Assembly: GCA_041397525.1 (NCBI GenBank)
Contig: JAWKWL010000003.1
Span: 310,001-374,000 of the forward strand
Source of the DNA: BOKV01 sp041397525
GTDB lineage: Bacteria > Pseudomonadota > Alphaproteobacteria > Rhizobiales > Rhizobiaceae
Length of the DNA stretch: 64,000 nt
Direction: 5' to 3'
The position numbers and the translations under genes were made by a program. The notes beneath the pieces are model-generated. The model had not been told where the DNA came from. It made no database searches and saw only the letters and a program-made list of their open reading frames with translations. Position 1 is the first letter of the stretch. Each line of letters starts with the position of its first letter. Positions 26,502 through 37,011 of the stretch are shown here, one piece after another.

Positions 26502-26744
26502 TCAGCCGCGTGGAGGGCGGAAAAGGAATACCACCAGCCAGACCGGGACAATGACCATGGATCCGAGCACAATGTTTGGTATTGCCCACACCACACCTTT
26601 GGTGAGCCATTCCATCACCTGCTCCGGGGTAAGGCCCAACTCATTCAGCACCTGCTCGGCAGACAAATTCAACTTGGCCAGCACGATACCGGTTATCAGC
26701 GATGCAATACCGATCTTTACCAAGGTTGAAATTAGGCGAAACAT
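26502..26744 (-). CDS. small two-helix membrane protein (DUF6460-like)
   Basis: An 80-residue protein with two hydrophobic segments, about 5-25 (ISTLVKIGIASLITGIVLA) and 52-75 (AIPNIVLGSMVIVPVWLVVF), separated by an acidic amphipathic loop and ending RPPRG. It resembles small alphaproteobacterial proteins annotated DUF6460; that label is tentative. Convergent with the ScfR-like gene, with 16 bp between stops. Function unknown. Confidence 0.7.
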   Translation of the reverse strand: MFRLISTLVKIGIASLITGIVLAKLNLSAEQVLNELGLTPEQVMEWLTKGVVWAIPNIVLGSMVIVPVWLVVFLFRPPRG

Positions 26745-26921
26745 GGCTGCGCCCGTGGCTCCAAATGGGTTTCAGTTGGTTCATCAAGGCAAGAACCATC
26801 TGCGCGCCAATATAAACAATTGCCACGAATTCTCAAACATCAAACGAAACGCTGCCGGAACGACCTGTTGCCTGGGTTAACGGCACTGGGCGCAGGGGAC
26901 TGACCCCAACAGATATGGTTT

Positions 26922-28745
26922 TCAGTCGGACTGGATCTGCGCCGGGTCGCGCATGACAAGCGGCGACTTGATGGTCCCCCCGATAAACGCCAGCGCATAG
27001 GTGTCGCGCTCTCCCCCACCCTGGCTGGGTGTAAGCCTCGCCCGCAATGCCAATCCACCACTGCCCAGTTGCGCACGGCCATAGATGCCGGCCGTGGTGT
27101 CGTCGCCGATGAATGTCAGGTCACGGAACCATGCTGTCCTGCCACTGATGGCAATGCGTCCGCTCATTTGCGAATATACGCTTTTACCCGCAAGCACCGG
27201 TTCACCGCGCGGTTCACCCTTGCTGGTGAGTAGCTTGCGCAACTGGCTGAAATCCGCGCCCTCTATACTGCCGTTTGCTCCGCTAAGTTCGATGGATGCT
27301 TCGGTGCTGGCAGGAAGTTGTGCCAGTTCGCGGCCCATCGACTTCGACTGGAATTTCACGTCCGTCTTGCCGGTGAATGTGAAACCGGGGACTGGCAGCA
27401 CATCTTGCAGCTCCGGCAATGAAATCGCTGCAAGTTTGCCGCTCGTGGTGATCGTTGTGATGCCATCCCTGATGCCAATACCGACTTTCCCGGTCAATCC
27501 GCCCCCCAGTACCGCCGCATTTCCGATGTCGAAGGAGAGTTCGGAATTCCGGATCGACAATGCGCCAGCGAGATCACCGGCGCTGAAACCGCCAATGATC
27601 GCTTTGGCTGCAGATATTCGCAGATCGGCATCGAAATCGTCGATCAGCGAAAATACCGAAAGCGCATTCTCGCCAGCCCGCTCATGCTGTTCTGCTATGC
27701 CTACATAAGGGGTCAGGTCGAGGGTGGAAAATGCCAGTGTTGCGCTGGTCTGAACCCGTCCGGCTTCATTTCGTGCAATCTGGAAAATTCCCTTGCAGCG
27801 GTTCCCGTCAATCACGATCAACGCATCCGACATCTGTATCTGTGTCGGGGTGGCATTGAGATTGCCCTCGGCTGAAAACGCACCAAGGTTTGATCCGCTG
27901 CCCTGCAACTCGCCGGAAAGTGCGGCCAGCCGGTTGATGGAAGGAGTGGTGAACTTCGCGGGGCCGGCAAGGTGCAATCCGGCGAGTGTGTTGGCATCGC
28001 CGGTAAAGGAAAAGGCAAGGGCAGCGGAGTTCACCCTGATCGAGGTTTTTGATGCACTGCCAGCCAGCATGTGCAACGGATTTGCTGCAGACAGGTCAAA
28101 CTTGAACACTTCGCCTCGCCAGACTGTGTCGCCAATCAGGCTGCCGGCTGTGCGGGTATCCGGCCAGTCGAGGGTTGCATTCACGTTCGTCAGCTTTTCC
28201 GATGCCCCGCTGGCTGAATTTTCATAATTGATGACACCGTCTGAAATCTTGAAATTGCCGGGTTGCAATACTGTCAGGTCGGAAAAATCCGGCTTCGTAC
28301 CAGCGCCGGCCTCCTGGCGTATTTTCTGTGCCTCGGCAACCAGCCTGCTGAGCGGGGCATTGGGAAAGGCCCAGTTCACTTGACCATCTTCTTTGGTGGA
28401 GAGCCTGACAACCGGTCTCAGGAAATTGAAATCCGCAAGGGTTATCCTGCCCGCCAGCAGCGGCAGCAAGGCGATACGCGCCCGCAATTTTTCGATCTCC
28501 GCGAAGGGTTGTTTGCTCGCTCCCGATCCCTCAACGATGATGTTGCTGACTTCAATACCCAGGAACGGGCTGAAACTGATTTTCGGCTTTCCGGCAATCG
28601 AAACCTGCCGCCCCGTCAGCTCCATGGCCTTCAGAATGATCCCGCTGCGAACCCGCTCGGAGGACACCAGAAATGGCAGGGCCACGACACTGGACACCAC
28701 AACGATCAGGACCGCCAACACCGATATCCGGAGGGATTTTCGCAA
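26922..28745 (-). CDS. AsmA-family protein
   Basis: A 607-residue protein with one N-terminal membrane anchor (about 7-29) followed by a large periplasmic domain. N-terminal AsmA character is clear: GRQVSIAGKPKISFSPFLGIEVSNI. A C-terminal segment with ISLPELQDVLPVPGFTFTGKTD and ALRARLTP matches the AsmA-like C-terminal domain. The family is thought to move or arrange lipids between the inner and outer membranes. It is divergent from the acetoacetyl-CoA synthetase gene (157 bp between starts). Length is typical. Confidence 0.85.
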   Translation of the reverse strand: MRKSLRISVLAVLIVVVSSVVALPFLVSSERVRSGIILKAMELTGRQVSIAGKPKISFSPFLGIEVSNIIVEGSGASKQPFAEIEKLRARIALLPLLAGRITLADFNFLRPVVRLSTKEDGQVNWAFPNAPLSRLVAEAQKIRQEAGAGTKPDFSDLTVLQPGNFKISDGVINYENSASGASEKLTNVNATLDWPDTRTAGSLIGDTVWRGEVFKFDLSAANPLHMLAGSASKTSIRVNSAALAFSFTGDANTLAGLHLAGPAKFTTPSINRLAALSGELQGSGSNLGAFSAEGNLNATPTQIQMSDALIVIDGNRCKGIFQIARNEAGRVQTSATLAFSTLDLTPYVGIAEQHERAGENALSVFSLIDDFDADLRISAAKAIIGGFSAGDLAGALSIRNSELSFDIGNAAVLGGGLTGKVGIGIRDGITTITTSGKLAAISLPELQDVLPVPGFTFTGKTDVKFQSKSMGRELAQLPASTEASIELSGANGSIEGADFSQLRKLLTSKGEPRGEPVLAGKSVYSQMSGRIAISGRTAWFRDLTFIGDDTTAGIYGRAQLGSGGLALRARLTPSQGGGERDTYALAFIGGTIKSPLVMRDPAQIQSD

Positions 28746-28902
28746 GGGATGGTTTCCTTTACCCTTTCCGGGCTTGTTTATGCGGTTCGCTCACTACCCT
28801 AATACATTCTTGTCTTTGACAAAACATCGTGCCCTCGGCAATAAGTTTCTCGGATTGAAAGGGAATTCACTCCCGCCAGACGACAGGAACCGGACAGGTC
28901 AT

Positions 28903-30858
<1,956 letters not shown>

Positions 30859-30981
30859 AAGTTAATAAAGTCCTAAAAGGAAATTAACCGTCAAATGAAT
30901 ACCGGGGTGTTTTGCTAAAATTGTAGTGATATTGGCAAGAACCTGGAAAGCGGAATGATGCAAATTGTTCTCAACGCGAAA

Positions 30982-31009
30982 TTGACATCATTCACGATCC
31001 CTACATTAT
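30982..31009 (+). promoter_or_regulatory. strong sigma-70-like promoter in the aacS-fbpB intergenic region
   Basis: Consensus -35 TTGACA (30982-30987), 16-bp spacer, -10 CATTAT (31004-31009, four of six matches). No start codon with a ribosome site follows. The start would be near 31016, about 56 nt before a strong terminator stem, which suggests an RNA gene. Confidence 0.6.
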
Positions 31010-31015
31010 GGTGTG

Positions 31016-31098
31016 GAAGACGAAGGTGGAGAGTACTGAGTTGGTTTGAGTGTGTGCAAAACTACTTCTTAATACGGGCCCAGTGCCCGTATTTTTTT
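31016..31098 (+). ncRNA. candidate small non-coding RNA, about 83 nt
   Basis: The interval lies between a TTGACA-N16-CATTAT promoter and a Rho-independent terminator and holds no credible reading frame of its own. The predicted RNA starts with a purine-rich GGAAGACGAAGGTGGAGAG segment (overlapping its 5' end) that could be single-stranded, and ends in a perfect 8-bp stem plus seven U residues. Its closest upstream gene is aacS (stop at 30858), but it has its own promoter. I cannot match it to a named alphaproteobacterial sRNA family. Confidence 0.5.
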
Positions 31099-31112
31099 GC
31101 CCGTATTTTTTT
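31072..31112 (+). terminator. Rho-independent terminator with duplicated tail
   Basis: ATACGGGC (31072-31079), loop CCAGT, GCCCGTAT (31085-31092), then a run of T to 31098. The 14-nt segment GCCCGTATTTTTTT (31085-31098) is repeated exactly in tandem at 31099-31112. The second copy could pair alternatively with the same 5' arm, giving a second terminator with a longer loop. Confidence 0.8.
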
Positions 31113-31124
31113 CTGTGTTGATGA

Positions 31125-32825
31125 TCACCTTTGGCCCCGCTCGGGAGTCCTGCTGAGGAGGATCACCGGCAGCACCCCGACAATCACAATCACCAGCGCT
31201 GCCATCGCTGCATCCTCGAACAGCGCACGCGATGCCCGCTCATATACAAATGTCGCCAGGGTCTGGAAGTTGAACGGACGCAGCAGCACCGTGGCCGACA
31301 ATTCTTTCATAGTGTCGACAAAAACCAGCAGGCCGGCAGTGGCGAGCGTTGTCTTCATCAACGGCAGCTCCACCAGCACGGCGGCACCGAACCGTGACTT
31401 GCCAAGCGTTTGCGCTGCCATCGACAGATGCGGGGAAATACGGGAATAGCCCGATTCAATGGCGCCTTGCGCTATGGCGAGGAACCGCACGCTGCACACA
31501 AAAATGATGATCGCCATGCTGCCGGAGACGAGAAGTCCGGTAGAAACGTTGAAATGCTCGCGCAGGAAACTGTCGAGGGAATTGTCAAAACCGGCAAAGG
31601 CATATAGCGCGCCCAGCGCCAGCACAGTGCCGGGGGCCGCGTAGCCAAGGCCTGCCACCCGGACACACAATCTCGTCAATGGCGAGCGATCCATGCGTTG
31701 GGCGGAGAGCAGCAGCAAGGCCGCAATGACTGTAATGATTGCAGTTGAGATGGCAACGGCCAGGCTGTTGCCCAAAGCAGACCAGAGTGCGGGGTCGGCC
31801 ACCTGGTCAAGCCGCTGTGCTGCATAGCCCGCAAGCGCCAGAACGGGAATTGCAAAACCGGCCGCCGGTGGCAGGACGCAGATGGCAAAAGCCCCCGCTG
31901 CCTTCCAGCCGTGCAATTTCACCCGGCCAACCTGCGCTCTTGGCGCTGCCGCCGGGCTGCCCTTGTCATGATATTGTTTGTCGCCACGGGCCCGGCGCTC
32001 CATGGCCAGCAACATGGCAACAAGGATCAGCAGCACACAGGCAATTTGCGCCGCGCCCGCAAGGCTTGAGCGGTTGAGCCAGGTATCAAATATGGAAAAT
32101 GTCAGCGTCCTGATTCCCAATATCTCGACCGCGCCAATGTCGTTCAGCGCTTCCATCATCGCAAGCGCAGAACCCGCCATGATGGCCGGTCGTGCAAGCG
32201 GCAGGGCAATCGCGAAAAACAGGCGCAATCCGCTGGCACCCAGAATGCGTGCGGATTCAATCACCCTTGCGCCCTGCATTTCGAATACCAGCCGCGCGGT
32301 CAGATAGACATAGGGGTAAAGCACCAGACTCATCACAACAATGGCGCCGGGAAGCGAGCGTATTTCAGGAAAGGCATAATCGCGCCGTGAGGCAAAGCCG
32401 CCAAGCTGGCGCAGCAGTGACTGTACCGGTCCGGTATAGTCGAGCAGTTCGACATAGCAATATGCAGCTACATAGGTCGGGATGGCGAGCGGCATCACCG
32501 CAAACCAGTGCAGCACATTGCGCCCGGTAAAAGCATGACGACTGACCAGCCAGGCGCAGGGAAGCCCGATTCCTGCCGTGACCAGGCCAACACCGATGAC
32601 GAGAATGAGAGTGGTGAGCACGGAGCCGGGCAGGATGTTGGCAAATAGGTGGTGCCATGATCCCTGGTTTTCACCCAGCGCCAGCACCCCGACAGAGAGC
32701 AGGGGAATGGCGGCAAGTGCGGCTGCGCCAAGGGCTGCAATGCTCATGACCGTCAAGACCTGGCGCGGGCGAGGGTTCCTTGCAGGCTTGGCTGGATTAG
32801 CGTTCGATGCGGGATTGTCCATCAT
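31125..32825 (-). CDS. FbpB/SfuB-like ABC transporter permease (iron type), orphan
   Basis: About 566 residues and roughly 12 hydrophobic segments. Two permease halves each carry an EAA loop: ARILGASGLRLFFAIALPLARP and AAQTLGKSRFGAAVLVELPLMK, followed by a KELSATVLLRPF segment typical of Fe3+ permeases of the FbpB/ThiP type. It would form the whole membrane channel for periplasmically bound ferric iron. Neither the binding protein nor the ATPase is adjacent; it follows the kinase gene by about 70 bp on the same strand. Start is ATG 32825 or 32822. Confidence 0.87.
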   Translation of the reverse strand: MMDNPASNANPAKPARNPRPRQVLTVMSIAALGAAALAAIPLLSVGVLALGENQGSWHHLFANILPGSVLTTLILVIGVGLVTAGIGLPCAWLVSRHAFTGRNVLHWFAVMPLAIPTYVAAYCYVELLDYTGPVQSLLRQLGGFASRRDYAFPEIRSLPGAIVVMSLVLYPYVYLTARLVFEMQGARVIESARILGASGLRLFFAIALPLARPAIMAGSALAMMEALNDIGAVEILGIRTLTFSIFDTWLNRSSLAGAAQIACVLLILVAMLLAMERRARGDKQYHDKGSPAAAPRAQVGRVKLHGWKAAGAFAICVLPPAAGFAIPVLALAGYAAQRLDQVADPALWSALGNSLAVAISTAIITVIAALLLLSAQRMDRSPLTRLCVRVAGLGYAAPGTVLALGALYAFAGFDNSLDSFLREHFNVSTGLLVSGSMAIIIFVCSVRFLAIAQGAIESGYSRISPHLSMAAQTLGKSRFGAAVLVELPLMKTTLATAGLLVFVDTMKELSATVLLRPFNFQTLATFVYERASRALFEDAAMAALVIVIVGVLPVILLSRTPERGQR

Positions 32826-32897
32826 CAGCAGCCTATGGACCACCCGCCTGTTGCGATCAAGTCCGCAACCGGCTTGTGTGCAGCTGCCTTGGCATCA

Positions 32898-35800
32898 TCA
32901 ATCGGCAAGGACACGCTGGATCGGGAAATGCACATGTGCGATCGTGCCTTCGCCCGGCTTGCTTTCAATGTCGAAATAGGCGCGATTGGCTTCAACCAGT
33001 GCCTTGGTCAGCGGTAGTCCGAGCCCTGTTCCCTGGCCACGCTTTTCTTCCACTGCACCGATCTGCTGGAACGGCTTCATCGCGGTTTCGATTTCCTTTT
33101 CGCTCATGCCGCGACCAGTGTCGCGAACCCTCAATGCAACCTCGCCATTGCCCTCATAAACGGTGGACACGATCACCTGACCGTTCATCGGGGTGAACTT
33201 GATCGCGTTAGAAACGAGATTGAGAATTATCTGCCTGATTGAACGCGCATCAGCGACAACGCGCGGAACTGCTCGCGAAAGCGAGGTACGGATGATGATG
33301 CGCTCGCGATTTGCCTGCGGTTGCAACAGTGCCACCGTTTCTGAAGCGATCTGGTTCAGGTCGACCGCTTCATAGGTCAGCTCCATCTTGCCGGCCTCGA
33401 TCTTGGAAATATCGAGCAGGTCATTGATGAGATCAAGCACATGCACGCCGGAGCGGTTGATGTCGCGCAGATACTCGCGATAACGCTCATTGCCGACCGG
33501 CCCGAAGCGCTCCTCGATCATGATGTCGGAAAAACCGATGATCGCGTTGAGCGGTGTGCGGATTTCATGGCTGACGCGGGCAAGGAAATCGGATTTCTGC
33601 TCGCTGGCGATTTCAGCCGAGCGCCTTGCGCCAACCAGGTCTTCCTCAGCCTTTTTCCATTGCGTCATGTCGCGCAGGACAAGGCATAGTTTGCTTTCGC
33701 TGCCCATGCGGCCAATCGTGATGAACAGCGGGATGAGCCCTCCATTGCTTTCCTTCCCAATGACCTCGCGGCCATCATTGAGAATCCCCGCCACGCCCGG
33801 CTGGGTCAGTTCGGCAATGTAGTCGTTGATGGTCTTGTGGCTTTCCTGGGCAAAGAACTCTGTTAGGTTCCGCCCTTTCGCCTTGTCGAAATCAGTGCCG
33901 AACAATGCCTCCGCGGATGCATTGACGGATTCCACCTCGCCATCGCGATCAATCAGTATGATTCCGTCGGTTGCGGTATCGAGAATGTTCTGCAGCTCGC
34001 TCACCCGCGCGATATCAAGTGCTGCCCGCTCGCTCACCGCCTCTTTCGCTTCACCGGCAACGGTTCTGAAGGTCAGCAGCAATGCCTTCCCACCATCCCA
34101 GGGAACCGATTGCAATAGCGGGTTGATCGGAACCGAACTTCCGTCCTTGCGCAGCAACCGCGAAGACTGGCCTGGTTCGTCGTCGTCTTCCGTGCCAGAC
34201 AGGATCGCATCAATACCACCGGCACGCGCAAACTCGTCCCGGTCGGCATAGCCGCTCAATTTGAGCATTTCGTCATTGACGAACAGGGTTGCCCCGTTGC
34301 GATAAACAAGGACTGGCGCAGGTAACTGTTCGAGAATGGATGTGTTGACATGCCCTGGTTTGGCTACCTCGGGGTCATGGTCCCCATCATGGTCCCCATC
34401 GTGGTCTTTGTCATGATAGGTTCCACCGAGGCGGGCAGCAGTGGTATCCACCGCTTCAGCATCGTCTTCGACGATTTCATCCCCGGCCAGATCAAATTCC
34501 GGTTCCAACGGGGCAGCATCGTGGACGTTCATATCGTCGCCATTTTTCTGCATTGCCAGGTGTGTAGCGGGATCTTCGGACCCCAGTTCATCCTCGCGAA
34601 GTTTCTTGCCGATTTCGCTGAATGCCTGGCTTTCGCGACGATTGAGCGCGTCACCGCTGTCATTGCGGAAACGGCTGGTCAGTTCAACCACATTGCCTCG
34701 CGTCAGGAAGCGGTCCTGGTCGCGATCAGACACGGTGTCACGACTATCGTCCTGGCGTGCGTTGACGCTTGATGGGCCGGTCTCGCCTGTCTCGCCATCT
34801 TCGCCTGGTGACACGTCCTTGGCATCATCGTCCCAGTCGAAATAGGCTTCTTCTCCAGTCGGTGCCGACCAGCTGCGATCTTCAACCACCTTGTCTTCGC
34901 CTGGTTCGAACGCAATCACATTGTGACGCGAAGCGAGCGAGCGGCCGGTTTCTTCCGGATCGACAATGGCGTCTGACGTCCGGATGATTCCGAAACCGCG
35001 AAAGCCGTCAAAACGTCGGTTGCTGTCAAAGGCGGGCAGGGCGGCAAGATCGATCGGCACCGCAAGATCGGTTCCCTGCACTGGCCAGAATACGCTCTTG
35101 CCTGACCACGTGTCACGTTTTTCCAGAAGCCTGCCAATATCGCCACTGCGGTCAAAGCCGAACACGCGTGCAACATCGCTCCAGCGCCGGCCTATGATGT
35201 CGGAAGCATTGGGGCCAACGGTCTGGGCCAGTTCCGGTGACACGGAGCGGAAAACCTGGTCGCCATCGATGATCCAGGCAAACCGCACGGGTTGCCCGTC
35301 GGCCTGATAGACAAAATCGCCGTCATCCTGACCGCTATCCTCCGTGGCGTCTTCCGCAACCAAGTCCGCATCATCATCGACCAACGCAGTTTCGTAGCCG
35401 GAAGCCACAGCTTCCGGCACTGCCTCGTCGGAAGTCTCCTCATGAACTTCCAAATCTTCAAAGCTGTCAGAAACACTGTCGGCGTCTGGCCTGTCTGCAT
35501 GCGTCGGTGTTTCTGTTGAGATTCCGGAGTACCAGCGTTCGATGAGGGACTTTGCCTGCGGTGTCGTTCTCGTCATGACAGCAGGGGCCGGGCGGGCAGT
35601 TTCGGCGATGTTTTCTTCTCCATCATCGTCTTCGGGCGCTTCTACTCCGTCCAAACGTTGCAGGTCGGCAATGTCATCCTCGTCATGCAGACGGTCTTCG
35701 TCGATGGCTTCATTCAGGGCTGCATCCCAAGGGGCGGAAAGATCACTCTCGTTATGCTGCTCACCGGGTTCAAACATGGCCGCAGCGCCCGGATGGAACA

Positions 35801-36656
35801 GTTGTTCCTCAACAAAATCCTCCGGCACACGATCATGTCCGGCCTCACCTGAACCGGTTTCCGGCAGATAGTCATCGTCGAAATGCGTTGCCTGAATGTC
35901 ATTCTCGTTCACATCCTCACCAACGGGGAAATCCGTGGATGCATGGACTTCACCATCGCCGACTTCTCGATCATCCGCGTCATTGTCACTTCCCGTGGCG
36001 CAAACCACGAGGTACCGACCCGGCCTGTCGCCAATGCGGGCAATGCCGATGCCAAGCATGGTGCCGTCCGCCAAGGCTTGTGCCCGTTTGATCAGGCGGT
36101 CCGTCTCGTGGCTGGCTTCGCGGACCAGCACGGCGAGTTCCTCGGGATCGATTTCCAGTTCGGCAAAGCTGCTCGTTGCCGCCAGGGGCAATCCGTAATC
36201 ATCGAGAATTGCGGCGGCATCGGCGAAACCGGCAAGCGAATCCACTGCGTTTTCTGCAAGTTCGTGCTCGCGCATCGGCTTTGAAATCTTGTCGTCCCGG
36301 CACGATAGCAAGATGGCTTCGTCGCCATCGGGCAGTGCGACACGCGACATTTCGCACTGGATCAGTTCGGTGCGCAGACCGCGCGCCACACGGAAGCCGC
36401 GCACAATCGGGTCCGCACTGTCGATCTGTGTGGCAGCCGCTGCCAGTTGTGAGACAAAAGCTTGCCTTGGGTTGAGCGGGCTTGCAATCATTTCTGAAAT
36501 GCCTGAACCGCCAAACAGCCGTGCGCCTGCCGCATTGGCCCAAATGATGGCATGCATGTCGGACGTAAACAGGATCGTGGCATCGCCGGAAAGGACCTTG
36601 CGCCTCAGCTCAGGCAAGACTGTCAGGTCCAGATAGGAATAACTCGTTCCCGGCAT
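32898..36656 (-). CDS. pdhS: PdhS-type PAS sensor histidine kinase (PleC/DivJ family), 1252 residues
   Basis: A soluble-looking kinase with no membrane segments. The C-terminal part has a PAS domain (about 935-1010, with TDGIILIDRDGEVESVNASAEALFG-type sequence), the H-box VSHEIRTPLNAIIGF with the phospho-acceptor His near residue 1026, and a HATPase domain with NLVSNAIKFT, DTGRGM and GTGLGLPL. This module matches PdhS/PleC/DivJ kinases acting on DivK and PleD in the rhizobial cell cycle. The N-terminal region has another PAS-like part and a long acidic low-complexity stretch (about 260-790). It is longer than the roughly 1000-residue Brucella PdhS. A CtrA-like box lies upstream. Confidence 0.82.
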   Translation of the reverse strand: MPGTSYSYLDLTVLPELRRKVLSGDATILFTSDMHAIIWANAAGARLFGGSGISEMIASPLNPRQAFVSQLAAAATQIDSADPIVRGFRVARGLRTELIQCEMSRVALPDGDEAILLSCRDDKISKPMREHELAENAVDSLAGFADAAAILDDYGLPLAATSSFAELEIDPEELAVLVREASHETDRLIKRAQALADGTMLGIGIARIGDRPGRYLVVCATGSDNDADDREVGDGEVHASTDFPVGEDVNENDIQATHFDDDYLPETGSGEAGHDRVPEDFVEEQLFHPGAAAMFEPGEQHNESDLSAPWDAALNEAIDEDRLHDEDDIADLQRLDGVEAPEDDDGEENIAETARPAPAVMTRTTPQAKSLIERWYSGISTETPTHADRPDADSVSDSFEDLEVHEETSDEAVPEAVASGYETALVDDDADLVAEDATEDSGQDDGDFVYQADGQPVRFAWIIDGDQVFRSVSPELAQTVGPNASDIIGRRWSDVARVFGFDRSGDIGRLLEKRDTWSGKSVFWPVQGTDLAVPIDLAALPAFDSNRRFDGFRGFGIIRTSDAIVDPEETGRSLASRHNVIAFEPGEDKVVEDRSWSAPTGEEAYFDWDDDAKDVSPGEDGETGETGPSSVNARQDDSRDTVSDRDQDRFLTRGNVVELTSRFRNDSGDALNRRESQAFSEIGKKLREDELGSEDPATHLAMQKNGDDMNVHDAAPLEPEFDLAGDEIVEDDAEAVDTTAARLGGTYHDKDHDGDHDGDHDPEVAKPGHVNTSILEQLPAPVLVYRNGATLFVNDEMLKLSGYADRDEFARAGGIDAILSGTEDDDEPGQSSRLLRKDGSSVPINPLLQSVPWDGGKALLLTFRTVAGEAKEAVSERAALDIARVSELQNILDTATDGIILIDRDGEVESVNASAEALFGTDFDKAKGRNLTEFFAQESHKTINDYIAELTQPGVAGILNDGREVIGKESNGGLIPLFITIGRMGSESKLCLVLRDMTQWKKAEEDLVGARRSAEIASEQKSDFLARVSHEIRTPLNAIIGFSDIMIEERFGPVGNERYREYLRDINRSGVHVLDLINDLLDISKIEAGKMELTYEAVDLNQIASETVALLQPQANRERIIIRTSLSRAVPRVVADARSIRQIILNLVSNAIKFTPMNGQVIVSTVYEGNGEVALRVRDTGRGMSEKEIETAMKPFQQIGAVEEKRGQGTGLGLPLTKALVEANRAYFDIESKPGEGTIAHVHFPIQRVLAD
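34376..34412. repeat. 12-bp tandem repeat inside the kinase gene
   Basis: CATGGTCCCCAT occurs exactly twice in tandem (34376-34387 and 34388-34399) followed by a degenerate copy to 34412. On the coding strand it gives a His-Asp-Gly-Asp repeat in the acidic linker. Repeat number may vary between strains by slippage without shifting the frame. Confidence 0.7.
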
Positions 36657-36746
36657 GCTTTGTTGCCCCTTATACGCGGTGCTTCACACTTTTTCCTCCC
36701 GCAATGCCTCCATACGGAAAGGCCAGTCCCGACAAGGAGGGACCGG

Positions 36747-36761
36747 TTAATAATATGTTAA
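36747..36761. promoter_or_regulatory. CtrA-like binding box upstream of the PdhS gene
   Basis: TTAA-TAATATG-TTAA matches the full CtrA consensus TTAA-N7-TTAA. It lies 91-105 bp upstream of the pdhS start (36656), a normal place for a promoter or operator. CtrA is the master cell-cycle regulator of alphaproteobacteria and PdhS/DivK act above it, so feedback control is plausible. Confidence 0.6.
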
Positions 36762-36864
36762 TAGCCTGACGAGTGCCAAGGGTCCAGATTTTCGCGGGTT
36801 TTGCCGATTCTATCTCGCGGGAGGGTTAATTCCCTCCCCATTCCGTAACTGCCGGGCCTGGCTC

Positions 36865-36905
36865 GTTATTGTGCGGTGCAATATTTTGTTGCAATGCACA
36901 ATAAC
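36865..36905. promoter_or_regulatory. inverted repeat, candidate PhaR-type operator of the phasin gene
   Basis: GTTATTGTGC (36865-36874) and GCACAATAAC (36896-36905) form a perfect 10-bp inverted repeat spaced by 21 bp. Within it TGCAAT occurs twice, at 36877 and 36890. PhaR/AniA-type repressors of phasin genes bind TGC/GCA-rich symmetrical sites, so this is a likely target. It overlaps the predicted -35 box. Confidence 0.55.
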
Positions 36906-36917
36906 CAGTGCTATATA
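36889..36917 (+). promoter_or_regulatory. predicted phasin promoter
   Basis: -35 TTGCAA (36889-36894), 17-bp spacer, -10 TATATA (36912-36917), each with four of six matches. The start would be near 36924, leaving a leader of about 88 nt. A second inverted repeat ACCAGTG (36904-36910) / CACTGGT (36923-36929) straddles the -10 box. Confidence 0.5.
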
Positions 36918-37011
36918 GGCATCACTGGTTTCCACCGGGCTGTCAAACAGTCTCAGCCCGCAAGCCACCACCCCGATCATGCCTAGCCACTGATACCAAG
37001 GAGTATGTGAT

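Noticed and set aside
30955..31449. A 164-codon plus-strand frame across the aacS-permease gap
   Set aside because: It runs through a strong terminator and then antisense to the permease; no ribosome site or motif.
34376..34412. CRISPR-like repeat
   Set aside because: The units are contiguous 12-bp coding repeats without spacers.
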